Source: CAJCIT01 sp963771305
GTDB taxonomy: Bacteria; Acidobacteriota; Terriglobia; Bryobacterales; Bryobacteraceae
Reading direction: 5' to 3'
Assembly: GCA_963771305.1 (NCBI GenBank)
Contig: CAVYTS010000014.1
Coordinates: 1-64,000, forward strand
DNA length: 64,000 nt
The translations under genes and the position numbers were made by a program. Positions 1 through 8,569 of this stretch are shown in pieces. Under the pieces are notes generated by a model that did no database searches, was not told where the DNA came from, and saw only the letters and a list, made by a program, of their open reading frames with translations. Each line of letters begins with the position of its first letter. The first letter of the stretch is position 1.

Positions 1-309
1 TACATTCAGCAACTGTTCGCGGATGACTGGCCAGTGCTGTTTCAGATAGTCGCTCAGTTGACCAACAGTCATCCTGTCGATTCCGGCGCTACCCTTATTG
101 GCCTTTACCTGCCGCAATGCTTCCTTCAGATTCTCTCGCTCACATACTTCCTCCATAAATCGATTTGTTCTAGCTGGGCTTTCGGCGTAATGAGTCGTCA
201 ACTGCGATTCAGTCTCTTCCCTTCCCGTTCCGCAGGCTTCACCCGCTCGCATGGAAGAGAAGTCCAGTTCAGTCTGGATGTTCCGCTGCATGTCGCTGTT
301 GAGATCCAT
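1..309 (-). CDS. ltrA: Group II intron reverse transcriptase/maturase, N-terminal part
   Basis: This is a partial gene of 103 codons, starting at the ATG at 309 and open at the window edge. It encodes the start of a group II intron reverse transcriptase/maturase, which splices its host intron RNA and copies it into DNA at new sites. The recognisable stretch is the family's N-terminal RT-0 region: MEEVCERENLKEALRQVKAN followed by KGSAGIDRMTVGQLSDYL. The preceding 50 residues are the variable leader. Catalytic YADD and maturase domains are not in view, so activity cannot be judged. The gene sits inside the intron RNA and is presumably expressed from the host transcript. Confidence 0.85.
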   Translation of the reverse strand, partial: MDLNSDMQRNIQTELDFSSMRAGEACGTGREETESQLTTHYAESPARTNRFMEEVCERENLKEALRQVKANKGSAGIDRMTVGQLSDYLKQHWPVIREQLLNV

Positions 310-772
310 GTCGTACTTGCCACTCCTCTCGTTCGGGCCTTCAGTTACCGTTTCCGGCTTGGCCTATCTGTTGACTCCGCCTTTCGGCATTGGAGTGCCT
401 CACTAGCAGTGCCGACGACGTAACCTAATATGCCCTCTGCTGACTTCTGCTCTGTGGTCAGATCGCCTTTCGGCCATCTCAGTCGCCGAAGCGACACACA
501 GCAGATCTCCTGAGGTAAGTTCAGCTGCCTTCCGTGCACAGTCGCCGAATCTACGTTTCGCATCCTTGATGGATATGGACTTTGCGGTAAGTTGCCCGCT
601 CGTCCGACGCTAACGCCTTGTATCCGGTTTTTGTCCATCGACTCGCACATTTGATCCATGCTTCTTTCAGACCCCGCCTCGCGGCGGTAGCCCTTGCATA
701 TCTCTAGCCCTTCACCTCCATCAGGTTGGGCCGGGACTTTCACCCTTAAGCTGCTGAACATGCTCAGCACAC
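1..772 (-). mobile_element. Group II intron, 5' part (runs off the left edge)
   Basis: Read on the minus strand, the element starts with GTGTG at 772-768, the usual GTGYG start of group II introns. A conserved-looking domain I segment with GGGTGAAAGTCCC follows at about 745-733. Some 460 nt of structured, non-coding RNA then lead into a reverse transcriptase gene that begins at 309. The catalytic RNA 3' part and most of the reverse transcriptase lie outside the window. Just outside the 5' splice site (779-791) is a short hairpin ending in a T-rich run, a setting typical of group IIC introns, although the class was not otherwise tested. Confidence 0.8.
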
Positions 773-778
773 AACTAA

Positions 779-791
779 ACCGCTTTGCGGT
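779..791 (-). terminator. Short hairpin next to the intron insertion point
   Basis: On the minus strand ACCGC-AAA-GCGGT is followed by TTAGTT and then by the intron 5' end. It is only a 5-bp stem, so it may be a weak or decayed terminator. Group IIC introns are known to insert just after such stem-loops. Confidence 0.4.
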
Positions 792-1062
792 AGATTGAGA
801 ATGCAATGGTTCTTCGGTTTGGCGGGGCAATTGCCAGATCATCGGTCCGGCGAGTTAGGGACCGCGACGGGAGAACCTCTACATCTTGGGGTATTGCGCC
901 GCGCCCACCCTTCGTTGCAAATTCAAGGCCCTACCACTCGACCGGGGCGCTACCGCAACCAGCAGAAAACAGGATCCTTACAAGCGATAAAACATTTCTG
1001 CACGATTCTGATCAATACCCATAAAGCAATTGCCCTGCCAAACCCAGGGTTCAGTTCAACGC

Positions 1063-1137
1063 ATTCTATCCGCAATGCTCCGGCCCAAGTGTTGTGCCTC
1101 GTTCAGCATCCGCCCGCCGGAGCACTGCGGATAGAAT
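1063..1137. repeat. 22-bp inverted repeat with 31-nt loop
   Basis: The arms at 1063-1084 and 1116-1137 pair over 22 bases with one mismatch (left arm starts ATTCTATCCGC, right arm ends GCGGATAGAAT). It lies directly downstream of the minus-strand gene at 1156-1539. It could be that gene's terminator, although no clear T-run follows, or the foldback end of a mobile element. The flanking 792-1155 stretch shows no convincing gene. Confidence 0.6.
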
Positions 1138-1155
1138 CCTTCGCAATATCGGTAG

Positions 1156-1539
1156 CTACTTACTCTGTTCGGACGCCAGTTCCAGGACGGTCACGCGCGC
1201 CTCGACGTCCTCGATCTCAATCGCTTTGGCTGCGTGATTGAATATTGCCTCCGCAGCTCGTACCCGGACCGACGCCGGCGTGCCCGGGTCGATCATCGTC
1301 TTCAGAAGAGTTGTGGCGGCTGCTGTCGTACCCTGCTGAAGCCGGGCAATGGATTGCGAATAAGCGTGCCGGCGAGCCTCCAGGAAAGCCTTCTGGAATT
1401 CCGGCTCCTTCTGCCAGCGTAGGAGCGTAGCAGCTCCGACACCAATCGAACGCGCGGCCTCCTCAAGGTTTCGCTGCGTTAGCATCGCAGCGACGGCCTC
1501 CTCCAGCTTGCGGCCGAATTTTGCGCCGTGGCCCTTCAT
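1156..1539 (-). CDS. Terminase-small-subunit-like helix-turn-helix protein
   Basis: This 127-residue protein has a central region (about 12-60) that reads as a helix-turn-helix: a run of small and charged residues, then LEEAARSIGVGAATLLRWQK. It is followed by a helical tail (RLQQGTTAAATTLLKTMIDP, then ASVRVRAAEAIFNHAAKAIE). This build is typical of phage terminase small-subunit-like or 'phBC6A51' proteins, which bind DNA at packaging sites; the role here is inferred from that likeness. Neighbours (DUF3489 protein, ParB-methylase, primase) also look phage- or ICE-derived, but no large terminase or capsid gene is present, so it is probably an orphan. The start ATG at 1539 overlaps nothing on the same strand. 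Confidence 0.6.
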   Translation of the reverse strand: MKGHGAKFGRKLEEAVAAMLTQRNLEEAARSIGVGAATLLRWQKEPEFQKAFLEARRHAYSQSIARLQQGTTAAATTLLKTMIDPGTPASVRVRAAEAIFNHAAKAIEIEDVEARVTVLELASEQSK

Positions 1540-1676
1540 CTGCTATCGCCTGCGATCATCTGCGCGTCATCGCCGCTCCATCGCCTTGGTCGATTTGTTT
1601 CAGAATTCGCTTGATTGTCTCTCGCCACCCGAGTGATGGATGTCACTGCGGCAAAGCCCGCAGAAAGAGATCCAAC

Positions 1677-2357
1677 ATGAAAGTCTTCACGATTGAAAAA
1701 GAGACGAACAACATCACCGTTCACGCTACGCCTCAGGACGCCGAGGCCGTCGCGAACGCAGAACGATTTCGAAGCGAGTCCGGCTTGAACAAACTGGTCG
1801 CCGAGTGGCCGGCGGCGCGTCTGGTCGAGATTTGGAACAGTTTGCCGGGCGTCGCACCGGTCAAGAAGTTCACGGATCGTCAGACAGCGGTCACCCGCAT
1901 CTGGAAGGCGCTCCAGAGCCTCGGCCAAGCTGCCCCAGCGGCTGACGAACCGCCGCCCGCTTCGGAGGTCGCTCCGGTTCGGGACGCCAGCGAAACGCCA
2001 CCTGCCGCTATTTTGAAAGAGCCGGAACCTACACCGTCTACGCCCGTCGCGCCACAAACGCCCGACGTCGCGCCGGAAGAGGCTCCCGCGACGAAGAAGA
2101 CCACCGCCCGCAAGGGTGCGACCAAGGCCCCCAAGTCGCAGGAGGCCAAGCCGCCCCGCGAAACCAGCAAGACCGCCCAAGTGGTCGCGATGCTCCAGCG
2201 CCCGGAAGGCGCGACGCTTTCCGAGATTATGTCGTCGATGGGTTGGCAGCGGCACACCGTGCGCGGGTTCATGGCCGGTTCGATGAAGAAGGCTGGCCAC
2301 CAAGTCGAGTCCTTCAAGCCCGAGGGAGGAGAGCGCACATATCGAATCAGCCAATAG
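1677..2357 (+). CDS. DUF3489 domain protein
   Basis: This 226-residue protein has three parts: an N-terminal segment (1-80) rich in charged residues, a long Pro/Ala/Lys linker (about 85-160), and a C-terminal winged-helix-like DUF3489 domain (about 163-226) containing TAQVVAMLQRPEGATLSEIM and GWQRHTVRGFMAGSMKKAG. DUF3489 proteins are common on integrative elements and prophages and are presumed DNA-binding; no function is established. I chose the ATG at 1677 because it follows AGAAAGAGA; the frame stays open upstream to 1521 but that part overlaps the divergent gene and has no protein character. A strong terminator follows directly. Confidence 0.75.
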   Translation: MKVFTIEKETNNITVHATPQDAEAVANAERFRSESGLNKLVAEWPAARLVEIWNSLPGVAPVKKFTDRQTAVTRIWKALQSLGQAAPAADEPPPASEVAPVRDASETPPAAILKEPEPTPSTPVAPQTPDVAPEEAPATKKTTARKGATKAPKSQEAKPPRETSKTAQVVAMLQRPEGATLSEIMSSMGWQRHTVRGFMAGSMKKAGHQVESFKPEGGERTYRISQ

Positions 2358-2375
2358 CCTCAGCGATACATTCTG

Positions 2376-2407
2376 GCCCGCCCGGCTCCGGCCGCGGCGG
2401 GCTTTTC
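2376..2407 (+). terminator. Rho-independent terminator
   Basis: GCCCGCC and GGCGGGC form a GC stem around a short loop and are followed by TTTTCT. It sits 19 nt after the stop of the DUF3489 gene. Confidence 0.85.
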
Positions 2408-2548
2408 TGCGTTCAGGAGCAGCCGTAGTTCCTGCTGACCAGTCCGCGAGCGCAAGGCACAATCCTTGTAGGTCGGGCTGGCCATTCCGGAGGAGTGTTT
2501 CGACAGCCGCAATCTCCCGGCGGCAACGCATGATTCATGCGGCTCCCT

Positions 2549-3839
2549 TCAACGCTCTGCGGCTAGTGCTTCAAACGATCGTCCATCGCCGTCGAGCGTG
2601 GCTTTCTTGCCGGACAACGTTTGATAGCGCTGGACGATCACATCTACATACTTCGGGTCCAACTCGATGCCCACGCAGACGCGCTCCGTCAGTTCGGCCG
2701 CTGCCAACGTTGTTCCGCTAGCTCATACACCAGTTCGCCTCGCTTGGTGTGGTTCAGGATCGGCTTGCGCATCAGATCGACAGGCTTTTGCGTGGGGTGA
2801 TCGAACTTCTCTTCATCCGAACCTCCCATGATGAACTTCGGCGAGGCCGAGTCCCAGATCGTAGAGTTCTCGCCGGCTTTGCCAAACCAGGGAGCATTCT
2901 TTTTCCGGAGGTACCAGCACGGCTCGTGCTGATACCAGTAGTGCGTGCGCGTTAGCACCGTGCGTCCTTTGTTCCAGATAATCTGCTGCGGATACAAGAA
3001 GCCAATGCGGAGCAGGCCGTTTAAGACTTCGCGAGTGAAGATTGAAGCGTGCCAGACATAAGCGATCTGGAGGCTTGGCACGAGTTCGAAGGCTTCGGAC
3101 CAGTCGGCCCGGGTGTCACCGGAGATGGTTGTTTCGGTGTGGCCCTCCGTGCGCTTCTTCAGGTAACTGGGCTGAGCCGGACCACAGCCATTTAAGCCAG
3201 CGCGATCGCGCCATTCGGAATCCAACTCGATCCCATACGGCGGGTCGGTGACCATGAGCGCCGGCTTGCGCTCACCAAGCAGCATCGCAACCGCTTCTGG
3301 ACTGGTTGCGTCCCCGCACAGCACCCGGTGCGATCCGCAGAGCCACAGGTCGCCAAGCCGCGATACCGGATTCTCGGGCAGCGGCGGTGCAGCGTTCGCT
3401 TGATCGTCGTCGCTCGGATCGAGCAGCAGGTCGTCGATTTCTTTCGGGTCGAATCCGGTGAGGCTCAGATCGAAGTCCGCCTCGTTCAGTTCCTGCAACT
3501 CGAGAGCGAGCAACTCGTCATCCCATTGAGCCCAGGTCACCGATCGGTTCACCATCAGCCGAAACGCCTTGACCTGCGCGGGCGACCATTCGTCGCAGAG
3601 AATGACCGGCACCTCCGTGATCCGCAGCTTCTGTGCAGCTTTGAGGCGCAAATGGCATCGACCACTTCGCCATCGCTGCGGGCGAGCACCGGAATCTTGA
3701 AGCCGAACTCGCGGATGCTGCTGCACATGCGATCCACGGCCGCATCATTCTTGCGCGGGTTGCGTGCGTAGAAAACGAGCCGATCGATCGGCCAGATTTG
3801 AATCTGGTAGGTTTGAGCCGCCGCTTGCTGCGTGAGCAC
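2549..3839 (-). pseudogene. ParB-N/DNA methyltransferase fusion, frameshifted
   Basis: The intact ancestor would be a phage-type adenine/cytosine DNA methyltransferase with a ParB-like N-terminal domain. The ParB part (PIDRLVFYARNPRKNDAAVD onward) starts at the GTG at 3839. A missing G near 3650-3660, in the codon run for VVDGHLRLKAAQKL, shifts it into a second frame. That frame carries the methylase catalytic motif DPPYG (in VTDPPYGIELDSEW) and the target-recognition part. Near 2725 about 11 nt are missing exactly where the SAM-binding DPFLGSGTT motif should be (the sequence reads LVYE, then SGTTLAAAEL in a third frame); the C-terminus (ERVCVGIELDPKYVDVIVQR) is readable to the TGA at 2549. 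Loss of DPFxG would by itself abolish cofactor binding. The single-base lesion alone could be a sequencing error; the 11-nt gap is less likely to be one. Confidence 0.85.
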
Positions 3840-3973
3840 ACGTCACCTTCCGAATGGGTCAGATTGGAGGTGCCTTTCGGAGGGTGCGCTTTGCGCTGGC
3901 CTGGCGAACCGAGCCTCTAACAAACATTTTACGATGTAAATGCTCTACTCGCATCCTTTTTCCCGGCCGCTTC

Positions 3974-4022
3974 TTCAGGAGGCGTGATGCGCCGGTCCCT
4001 TACCGCGCTTTTCGCGCACCCG
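3974..4022 (+). repeat. Imperfect direct repeat, copy A
   Basis: The 49-bp block TTCAGG-GGC...GG..CCTTA.CGCG.TTTTCGCGCA.CCCG recurs as copy B at 6290-6339. The two copies bracket the sigma/anti-sigma operon. Its core CGCGCTTTTCGCGC can fold into a tiny hairpin. The rest of the 3840-4363 intergenic region has no gene; besides this repeat it carries the possible promoter elements listed next. Confidence 0.6.
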
Positions 4023-4043
4023 TTGTGTATGTGAAAAGACTTA

Positions 4044-4088
4044 CTGGGGGGAAACTGGAGAACTTTGCCGAAACCCGCTCTGTCTCTT
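4044..4088 (+). promoter_or_regulatory. Possible ECF-type promoter for the sigma/anti-sigma operon
   Basis: GAACTT, 16 nt, then GTC matches the general ECF pattern (GGAACTT-N16-CGTC). A related block (CTGGGGAATTGGGGAACTC) recurs at 4266-4284, closer to the gene, so the true start site is uncertain. Confidence 0.35.
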
Positions 4089-4363
4089 GCTGGACCTGCC
4101 ACCGCGGCTGTACGAAACCTGAGTCGCAGCCTCAATAGCGGCCAGCCGGTCGGCGCACGAAGACTGTAGCGCCCAGCCGGATCTCGGCCGCATCCACCAC
4201 TCGCTTAGTGAAAGTTAGCCAGTTTCGCCGCTTTTGGAACTATTTCTTCTTTAGCACCTACTTTTCTGGGGAATTGGGGAACTCTTTTGCCTCCGCCCGG
4301 CATTACCAATATGTAGCTGCCCTAGTCAAAGAAAAGGAAACCGGCGCGGGGTGTCGGGAACGA

Positions 4364-4948
4364 ATGAGCAACGATGAAAGTCTGATGCTGGAGTTCCAGC
4401 GCGGCTCGAGCCAGGCCTTCCAGACGCTGTTTGAACGGTATCGAGTTCCTCTCTATGCATTCTTTTATCGACGGCTGGGAAGCCGCGAGCGCGCCGAAGA
4501 CCTGACCCAGGATACGTTTGTCGCCGTCATCCGCTCGACCGACCGCTATGAGCCTCTCGCGACCGTCAGGACCTACCTTTATTCGATCGCGACGAACCTG
4601 CTGCTCGGGGAACGCCGTAAACAGGTCCGGCGTTCGGTCACGATGGAATCCGGCAACACCAGTGAAGAGCTTCAAGAATACTTGCTGGACCCGGACGACG
4701 TTCTCTGGGTCCGCCAATGCCTTCAAAAACTCGAGCCGCTCGAACGAGAGATTCTGATGCTTCGCGAGTATGAGCAGTTGAGCTACGCGGAGATCGCCGA
4801 GGTTCTCGGCCTGCCCGTGAATACCGTGCGTTCCCGGCTCTTCCGGTCTCGTGAGGCGTTAAGAAGCCAGCTTCAGCCCGCCGAAAAGGCATCGGACGAC
4901 AGCCGTCGGTATGGCCCAAGCGAGGCCACCGAAATGGGGCACGTATGA
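4364..4948 (+). CDS. ECF RNA polymerase sigma factor
   Basis: This is a 194-residue sigma-70 family protein of the extracytoplasmic-function type, which directs RNA polymerase to stress promoters. Region 2 (about 20-85) contains the family's DLTQDTFVAVIRS core-binding helix and the -10 recognition part. Region 4 (about 125-180) contains EREILMLREYEQLSYAEIAE and GLPVNTVRSRLFRSREALR, the helix-turn-helix for the -35 box. I chose the ATG at 4364 because it gives the normal ECF length; the frame is open upstream but without protein character. Its last four bases (ATGA) overlap the start of the anti-sigma gene, so the two are translationally coupled and probably co-regulated. Confidence 0.92.
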   Translation: MSNDESLMLEFQRGSSQAFQTLFERYRVPLYAFFYRRLGSRERAEDLTQDTFVAVIRSTDRYEPLATVRTYLYSIATNLLLGERRKQVRRSVTMESGNTSEELQEYLLDPDDVLWVRQCLQKLEPLEREILMLREYEQLSYAEIAEVLGLPVNTVRSRLFRSREALRSQLQPAEKASDDSRRYGPSEATEMGHV

Positions 4949-6258
4949 ATCAAGACATGAAACAGAGTGCTCACCGATTGGCGCCGGAGCAATTAATGGT
5001 CTACCTCGACGGCGAGTTGCCGCCGGAGGAAATGGCATCCGTCGCCTCTCACCTGGAAGAGTGCGTCCACTGCCAGATGCTGGCCGTTGAGTTCAGCGAC
5101 GCCTCGGCGAAGCTACAGGCGTGGCGGTTCGAGACGCCCCAGATTCCGATGTCACCCCGCTTGACCGAAGCGCTGAAAGCTTCTCAGGCAACGGCTGAGT
5201 CCGCGGCCCAACTTGAATTCGGCCACGCGTTGCTGAGACTGGTCACTCTAGAGTGGATCCATCCGGTCTTCGTGCGGCGCTTGTCCTTGGGTTTCGGAGC
5301 CGTGGCGGCCATCGCGCTGTTAGTGATATTGCCGCGCCTGGAATATCATCGGTACCTGCGCGCTCCCGCCACGGAGCAGACATCCGCCGCCGAGTCGGTC
5401 GCATCGCTCGAACAGCCCAGAGTTATGTATGACCGGCCAGACCGGTCAGCGGTAGCGGGCACAGGCGCGGCATATCAACCGGGCGCCGCATCCACCGCAT
5501 TCCCTGCACCCGAACGAGAACCCACAACGAAGACGGGGCGTCAGCCATCGCCATCACAGCCCGAGGCCCCCTCGCGCATGCTGGTTCGGACCGGCCGCCT
5601 CGCGTTGACCACCAAGCAGTTCGACCAAGCACGAGATGAGGTGAATCTTATGTTGGGCCGATATCAGGGATATGTCGGGGTGCTGCGAGTGAACGCTGCA
5701 CCGGGTACCGGGCGGGTCCTGGACGCCACGCTAAGAATTCCGTCCGATCGTCTCGACGCCGCCTTGGCGGACTTGAAGAAGCTGGGTCACGTCGATTCTG
5801 AGTCGATGAGTGGCGACGAAGTGAGCCAGCAGTACGTGGACTTGGTGGCCCGCCTTACGAACGCCCGGAAGACCGAACAACGCTTGAATGATCTGATTCT
5901 CAACCGCACCGGGAAAATCTCCGACGTCTTGGAAGTGGAGCGATACCGCTCCGAGACGCGCGGTGAAATCGAGCGCATGGAAGCCGAGAAGAAGAACCTG
6001 GAGAATCAGGTTCAGTTTTCCACCATTCGAGTGACCATCAATGAAGAGTACAAAGCTCAGTTGCCGAGTGCGCCGTCGTCGTCTGGAAACCAATTATGGA
6101 ACGCGGCGGTGAGGGGTTACACACGCCTCGTGAACAGCATTCTGGACGTGTCAACCTTGGTTCTGATCGACGGGCCCACTCTCCTGCTATGGTGTGCGGT
6201 ACTGGGCCTTCCCGCTTACTGGGCGCGGAAACGCTGGCTGCGCAAGAAGCCGACTTAA
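4945..6258 (+). CDS. Membrane anti-sigma factor with zinc finger and DUF4349 domain
   Basis: This 437-residue partner of the upstream sigma factor has an N-terminal anti-sigma zinc-finger with H36-x3-C40-x2-C43 (in SHLEECVHC), which in this family binds and silences the sigma factor. A transmembrane segment (about 113-130) is followed by a Pro/Ala/Thr-rich linker. The C-terminal DUF4349 domain (about 210-400) includes a coiled-coil stretch (ERYRSETRGEIERMEAEKKN), a second hydrophobic segment (about 398-420) and a basic tail. DUF4349 is known as an envelope domain in anti-sigma and lipoprotein contexts; sensing of an envelope signal is inferred. The start overlaps the sigma stop by four bases. 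Confidence 0.88.
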   Translation: MNQDMKQSAHRLAPEQLMVYLDGELPPEEMASVASHLEECVHCQMLAVEFSDASAKLQAWRFETPQIPMSPRLTEALKASQATAESAAQLEFGHALLRLVTLEWIHPVFVRRLSLGFGAVAAIALLVILPRLEYHRYLRAPATEQTSAAESVASLEQPRVMYDRPDRSAVAGTGAAYQPGAASTAFPAPEREPTTKTGRQPSPSQPEAPSRMLVRTGRLALTTKQFDQARDEVNLMLGRYQGYVGVLRVNAAPGTGRVLDATLRIPSDRLDAALADLKKLGHVDSESMSGDEVSQQYVDLVARLTNARKTEQRLNDLILNRTGKISDVLEVERYRSETRGEIERMEAEKKNLENQVQFSTIRVTINEEYKAQLPSAPSSSGNQLWNAAVRGYTRLVNSILDVSTLVLIDGPTLLLWCAVLGLPAYWARKRWLRKKPT

Positions 6259-6289
6259 GACTCCTGGCCAGCCTATCCTGGACGCTACG

Positions 6290-6339
6290 TTCAGGCGGCA
6301 CGAGAGAGTGGCACCTTATCGCGTTTTTCGCGCAGCCCG
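6290..6339 (+). repeat. Imperfect direct repeat, copy B
   Basis: This is the second copy of the block at 3974-4022, sharing TTCAGG-GGC, GG--CCTTA and CGCG-TTTTCGCGCA. It starts 32 nt after the anti-sigma stop and, like copy A, is followed at a distance by ACTGGGGG-AAACTGG. Confidence 0.6.
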
Positions 6340-6556
6340 AGCCCGCGTGCGCGCCAAGTCACCGGGCGGCGGGTCCTGTCGCGGCGTTGGCGACGCACTG
6401 GGGGAAAACTGGGGGTACCCTCGTGTCCATGGATAAGGAAATTCGGGTAAATATGGGTAACTCGATGAGGACGCTCGCAAGTTGCCCGCATTGCCGTAAA
6501 CGGCGTGTCGTCAAATGGTTACGTTGAAAATAAAGGAGTTATTTTGGCTCCCCACA

Positions 6557-6692
6557 CTGGACACGTTTCGAACTTCTGGGGCCCAGTTGGCGCTGTAATC
6601 GAACGCATCGTTTCCTAATGCCCTCAGTGTGATCGGTGCGGACTGGCGATGCCTATCCATTCCGGGGACCCACCCTGGACACGTCTCGAACT
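6557..6692 (+). repeat. 18-bp direct repeat pair upstream of the primase pseudogene
   Basis: CTGGACACGTTTCGAACT at 6557-6574 and CTGGACACGTCTCGAACT at 6675-6692 differ at one base. Their spacing (118 bp start to start) and position upstream of a mobile-element primase suggest operator or replication-initiator sites, but no protein evidence links them. Nothing else is evident in 6340-6846. Confidence 0.55.
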
Positions 6693-6846
6693 CATCCTGA
6701 AAAGTAGGCTTCCCTTGCTATTTGAAGCCGATCCCTCTGGAGCGGCACCGCCGCTCAAGTAACCAATAACAACCCGTAAAGATGTGCGAAGAGGCCCGCC
6801 CTGCGCCCTGGGTGGCGCCTCTTTCTTCGTCCAGGGACGAATCGAT

Positions 6847-8569
6847 ATGACCCCTCTCGAAGCTGCTATCTCGTGGATCCAAAAGGGCTTTTCTCCGGTT
6901 CCCGTTCCGCACCGATCGAAAGGATCAGTTCTCGAGGGGTGGCAACAACTCGAAATCACCCTCGCCACGGCGTCTCAATACTTCAACAGCGCGCCGCAGA
7001 ACATAGGGCTGCTTCTGGGGGACAAGTTCGGAAGCACCGACGTGGATTGCGATTGCCCCGAGGCCATAGCAGTTGGTCGTGAATTGCTCCCGGAGACTGG
7101 ACTGATATTCGGGAGGCAATCTAAACCGTTTTCACACTTCTTCTACCGGTCAGATCCTCCTGTCCACACCAAACAATATAAGGACCCGATGGACGGCAAA
7201 ACTCTCATCGAGTTGCGTGGGACGAAGTCAGATGGGTCAATCGGTCTGCAAACTGTGGTTCCACCGAGTGTCCACGAAAGCGGCGAGGCGGTTCGGTTCG
7301 AGCCGGGGTTCGACGGTACACCGGCAAATGTTGATGAGGAGGTGCTCGTCTCCGCGGTCAGCCGCGTAGCCGCCGCCGCAGTCCTCGCCCGCCACTGGCC
7401 GGCAGAGGGATCGCGGCATTAGGCCTTCCTGGCCTTGGCCGGCGTACTCGCGCGCGCTGGCACGAGTCTCGAAGACGCAAAAGCGTTTCATCGCCCGATC
7501 TACCGCTGCCTCTGGCCAGCCAATCCGAAACTGGGGGCCTCGGACGCTGAAGTGCAGTCATCTTTCGAGAAGCACACGGCCGGCGGCGAGACAACCGGGT
7601 TCCCTACGCTGATCGAACTTGTGGACAAACGGGTTGTCGACGCAGCGCTTAAGTGGTTGGGTATCAGCGGAGCGCAGCACCGCAGTTACCTTAGGAACGA
7701 CACCGGCAATGCAGATCGTCTAGCGGACCTGCATGGGCACGAATTGATCCATTGCACGGAGCGGACGAAGCTACTACGTCTGGAACGGGCAGCGGTGGCG
7801 ATTCGACGATTTCGTGGAGGTTGAAAAGCGGGCCGAGAAGACCATGCTCGAAGCCTTCGCCGAAGCGACACACATCGAGGACAAAATTGATCGCGATGCC
7901 TTCCTTAGATTCGTGAACCGGTCTCTGTCTCGCGCCGGGCTGGCTAACATGATTCATCTCGCCAAAAAGAAAATGCGCCAAGCCAGTGTCACCGATTTTG
8001 ATTCTGACCCTTGGCTGCTGAACGTGGAAAACGGCACTGTCGATCTGCGAACGGCAACGTTGCGGCCACACAAGCCCGAAGACATGTTGAGCAAGCAGAT
8101 TCCGCTTCGCTATGACCGGCACGCCAAGTGCCCGCAATTCATGGCGTTCCTTCATCGAATCATGGGCAGGCACCCAGACGCATCTGAATCAGAGAACGCC
8201 AATGCCGAACAACTGGTTTCTTACCTCCAGAAGGCCTTTGGCTGCGCGGCCACCGGGAAGCCGGAGAAGCTTCTATTCGTTCTGCATGGCGCCGGCAACA
8301 ATGGCAAAACGACACTGCTTGAGATCATTCGGGACGCACTCGGCGACAAAGAATACGCCGGTCAAGTTCAAGTCGACAGCCTGATGGTCCGGCCAAACGA
8401 ATCCCTTTCGAGCAATGCGGTCAACACCGACCTCGCAGATCTCCAGGGTTGCCGGTTCGTTTCGTCCAGTGAGGTGGAACAGGGACAGCGCCTGTCGCTG
8501 AGCCGAGTGAAATATCTTACCGGTCTCAACCAGATCAAGGCGCGGCGGCTCCACGAGAACGTACCTTGA
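6847..8569 (+). pseudogene. Primase-helicase of a phage/plasmid, decayed and truncated
   Basis: This was a P4/D5-type primase-helicase. The N-terminal bifunctional primase-polymerase domain (AISWIQKGFSPVPVPHRSKG; STDVDCDCPEA) starts at the ATG at 6847. An in-frame TAG interrupts it at 7420-7422; coding sense resumes in the same frame (AFLALAGVLARAG). One extra base near 7771 then shifts the frame, after which VWNGQRWRFDDFVEVEKRAE, the D5-N region and the helicase Walker A motif (HGAGNNGKTTLLE) are readable. The homology stops at KARRLHEN, followed by a TGA at 8567-8569, so roughly the last third of the ATPase domain is missing. Together with the DUF3489 and methylase genes this marks a dead integrative element. 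Confidence 0.85.

Noticed and set aside
345..842. Long minus-strand open frame at the left end
   Set aside because: It lies within the group II intron RNA and its 5' exon. Its sequence is the structured RNA read as protein.
915..960. Minus-strand tRNA-like 5' half (GTCGAGTGGTAGGG)
   Set aside because: The anticodon arm cannot form a 7-base loop and no T arm follows.
1536..2531. 331-codon antisense frame over the DUF3489 gene
   Set aside because: It is rich in Arg/Gly/Leu as expected of an antisense shadow in GC-rich DNA, has no motif and fully overlaps a better gene.
4266..4294. Second ECF-like promoter (GGGAACTCTTT) before the sigma gene at 4364
   Set aside because: The -35 fits but the -10 (GGCATTA) does not follow either the general or the GGGAATA pattern well.
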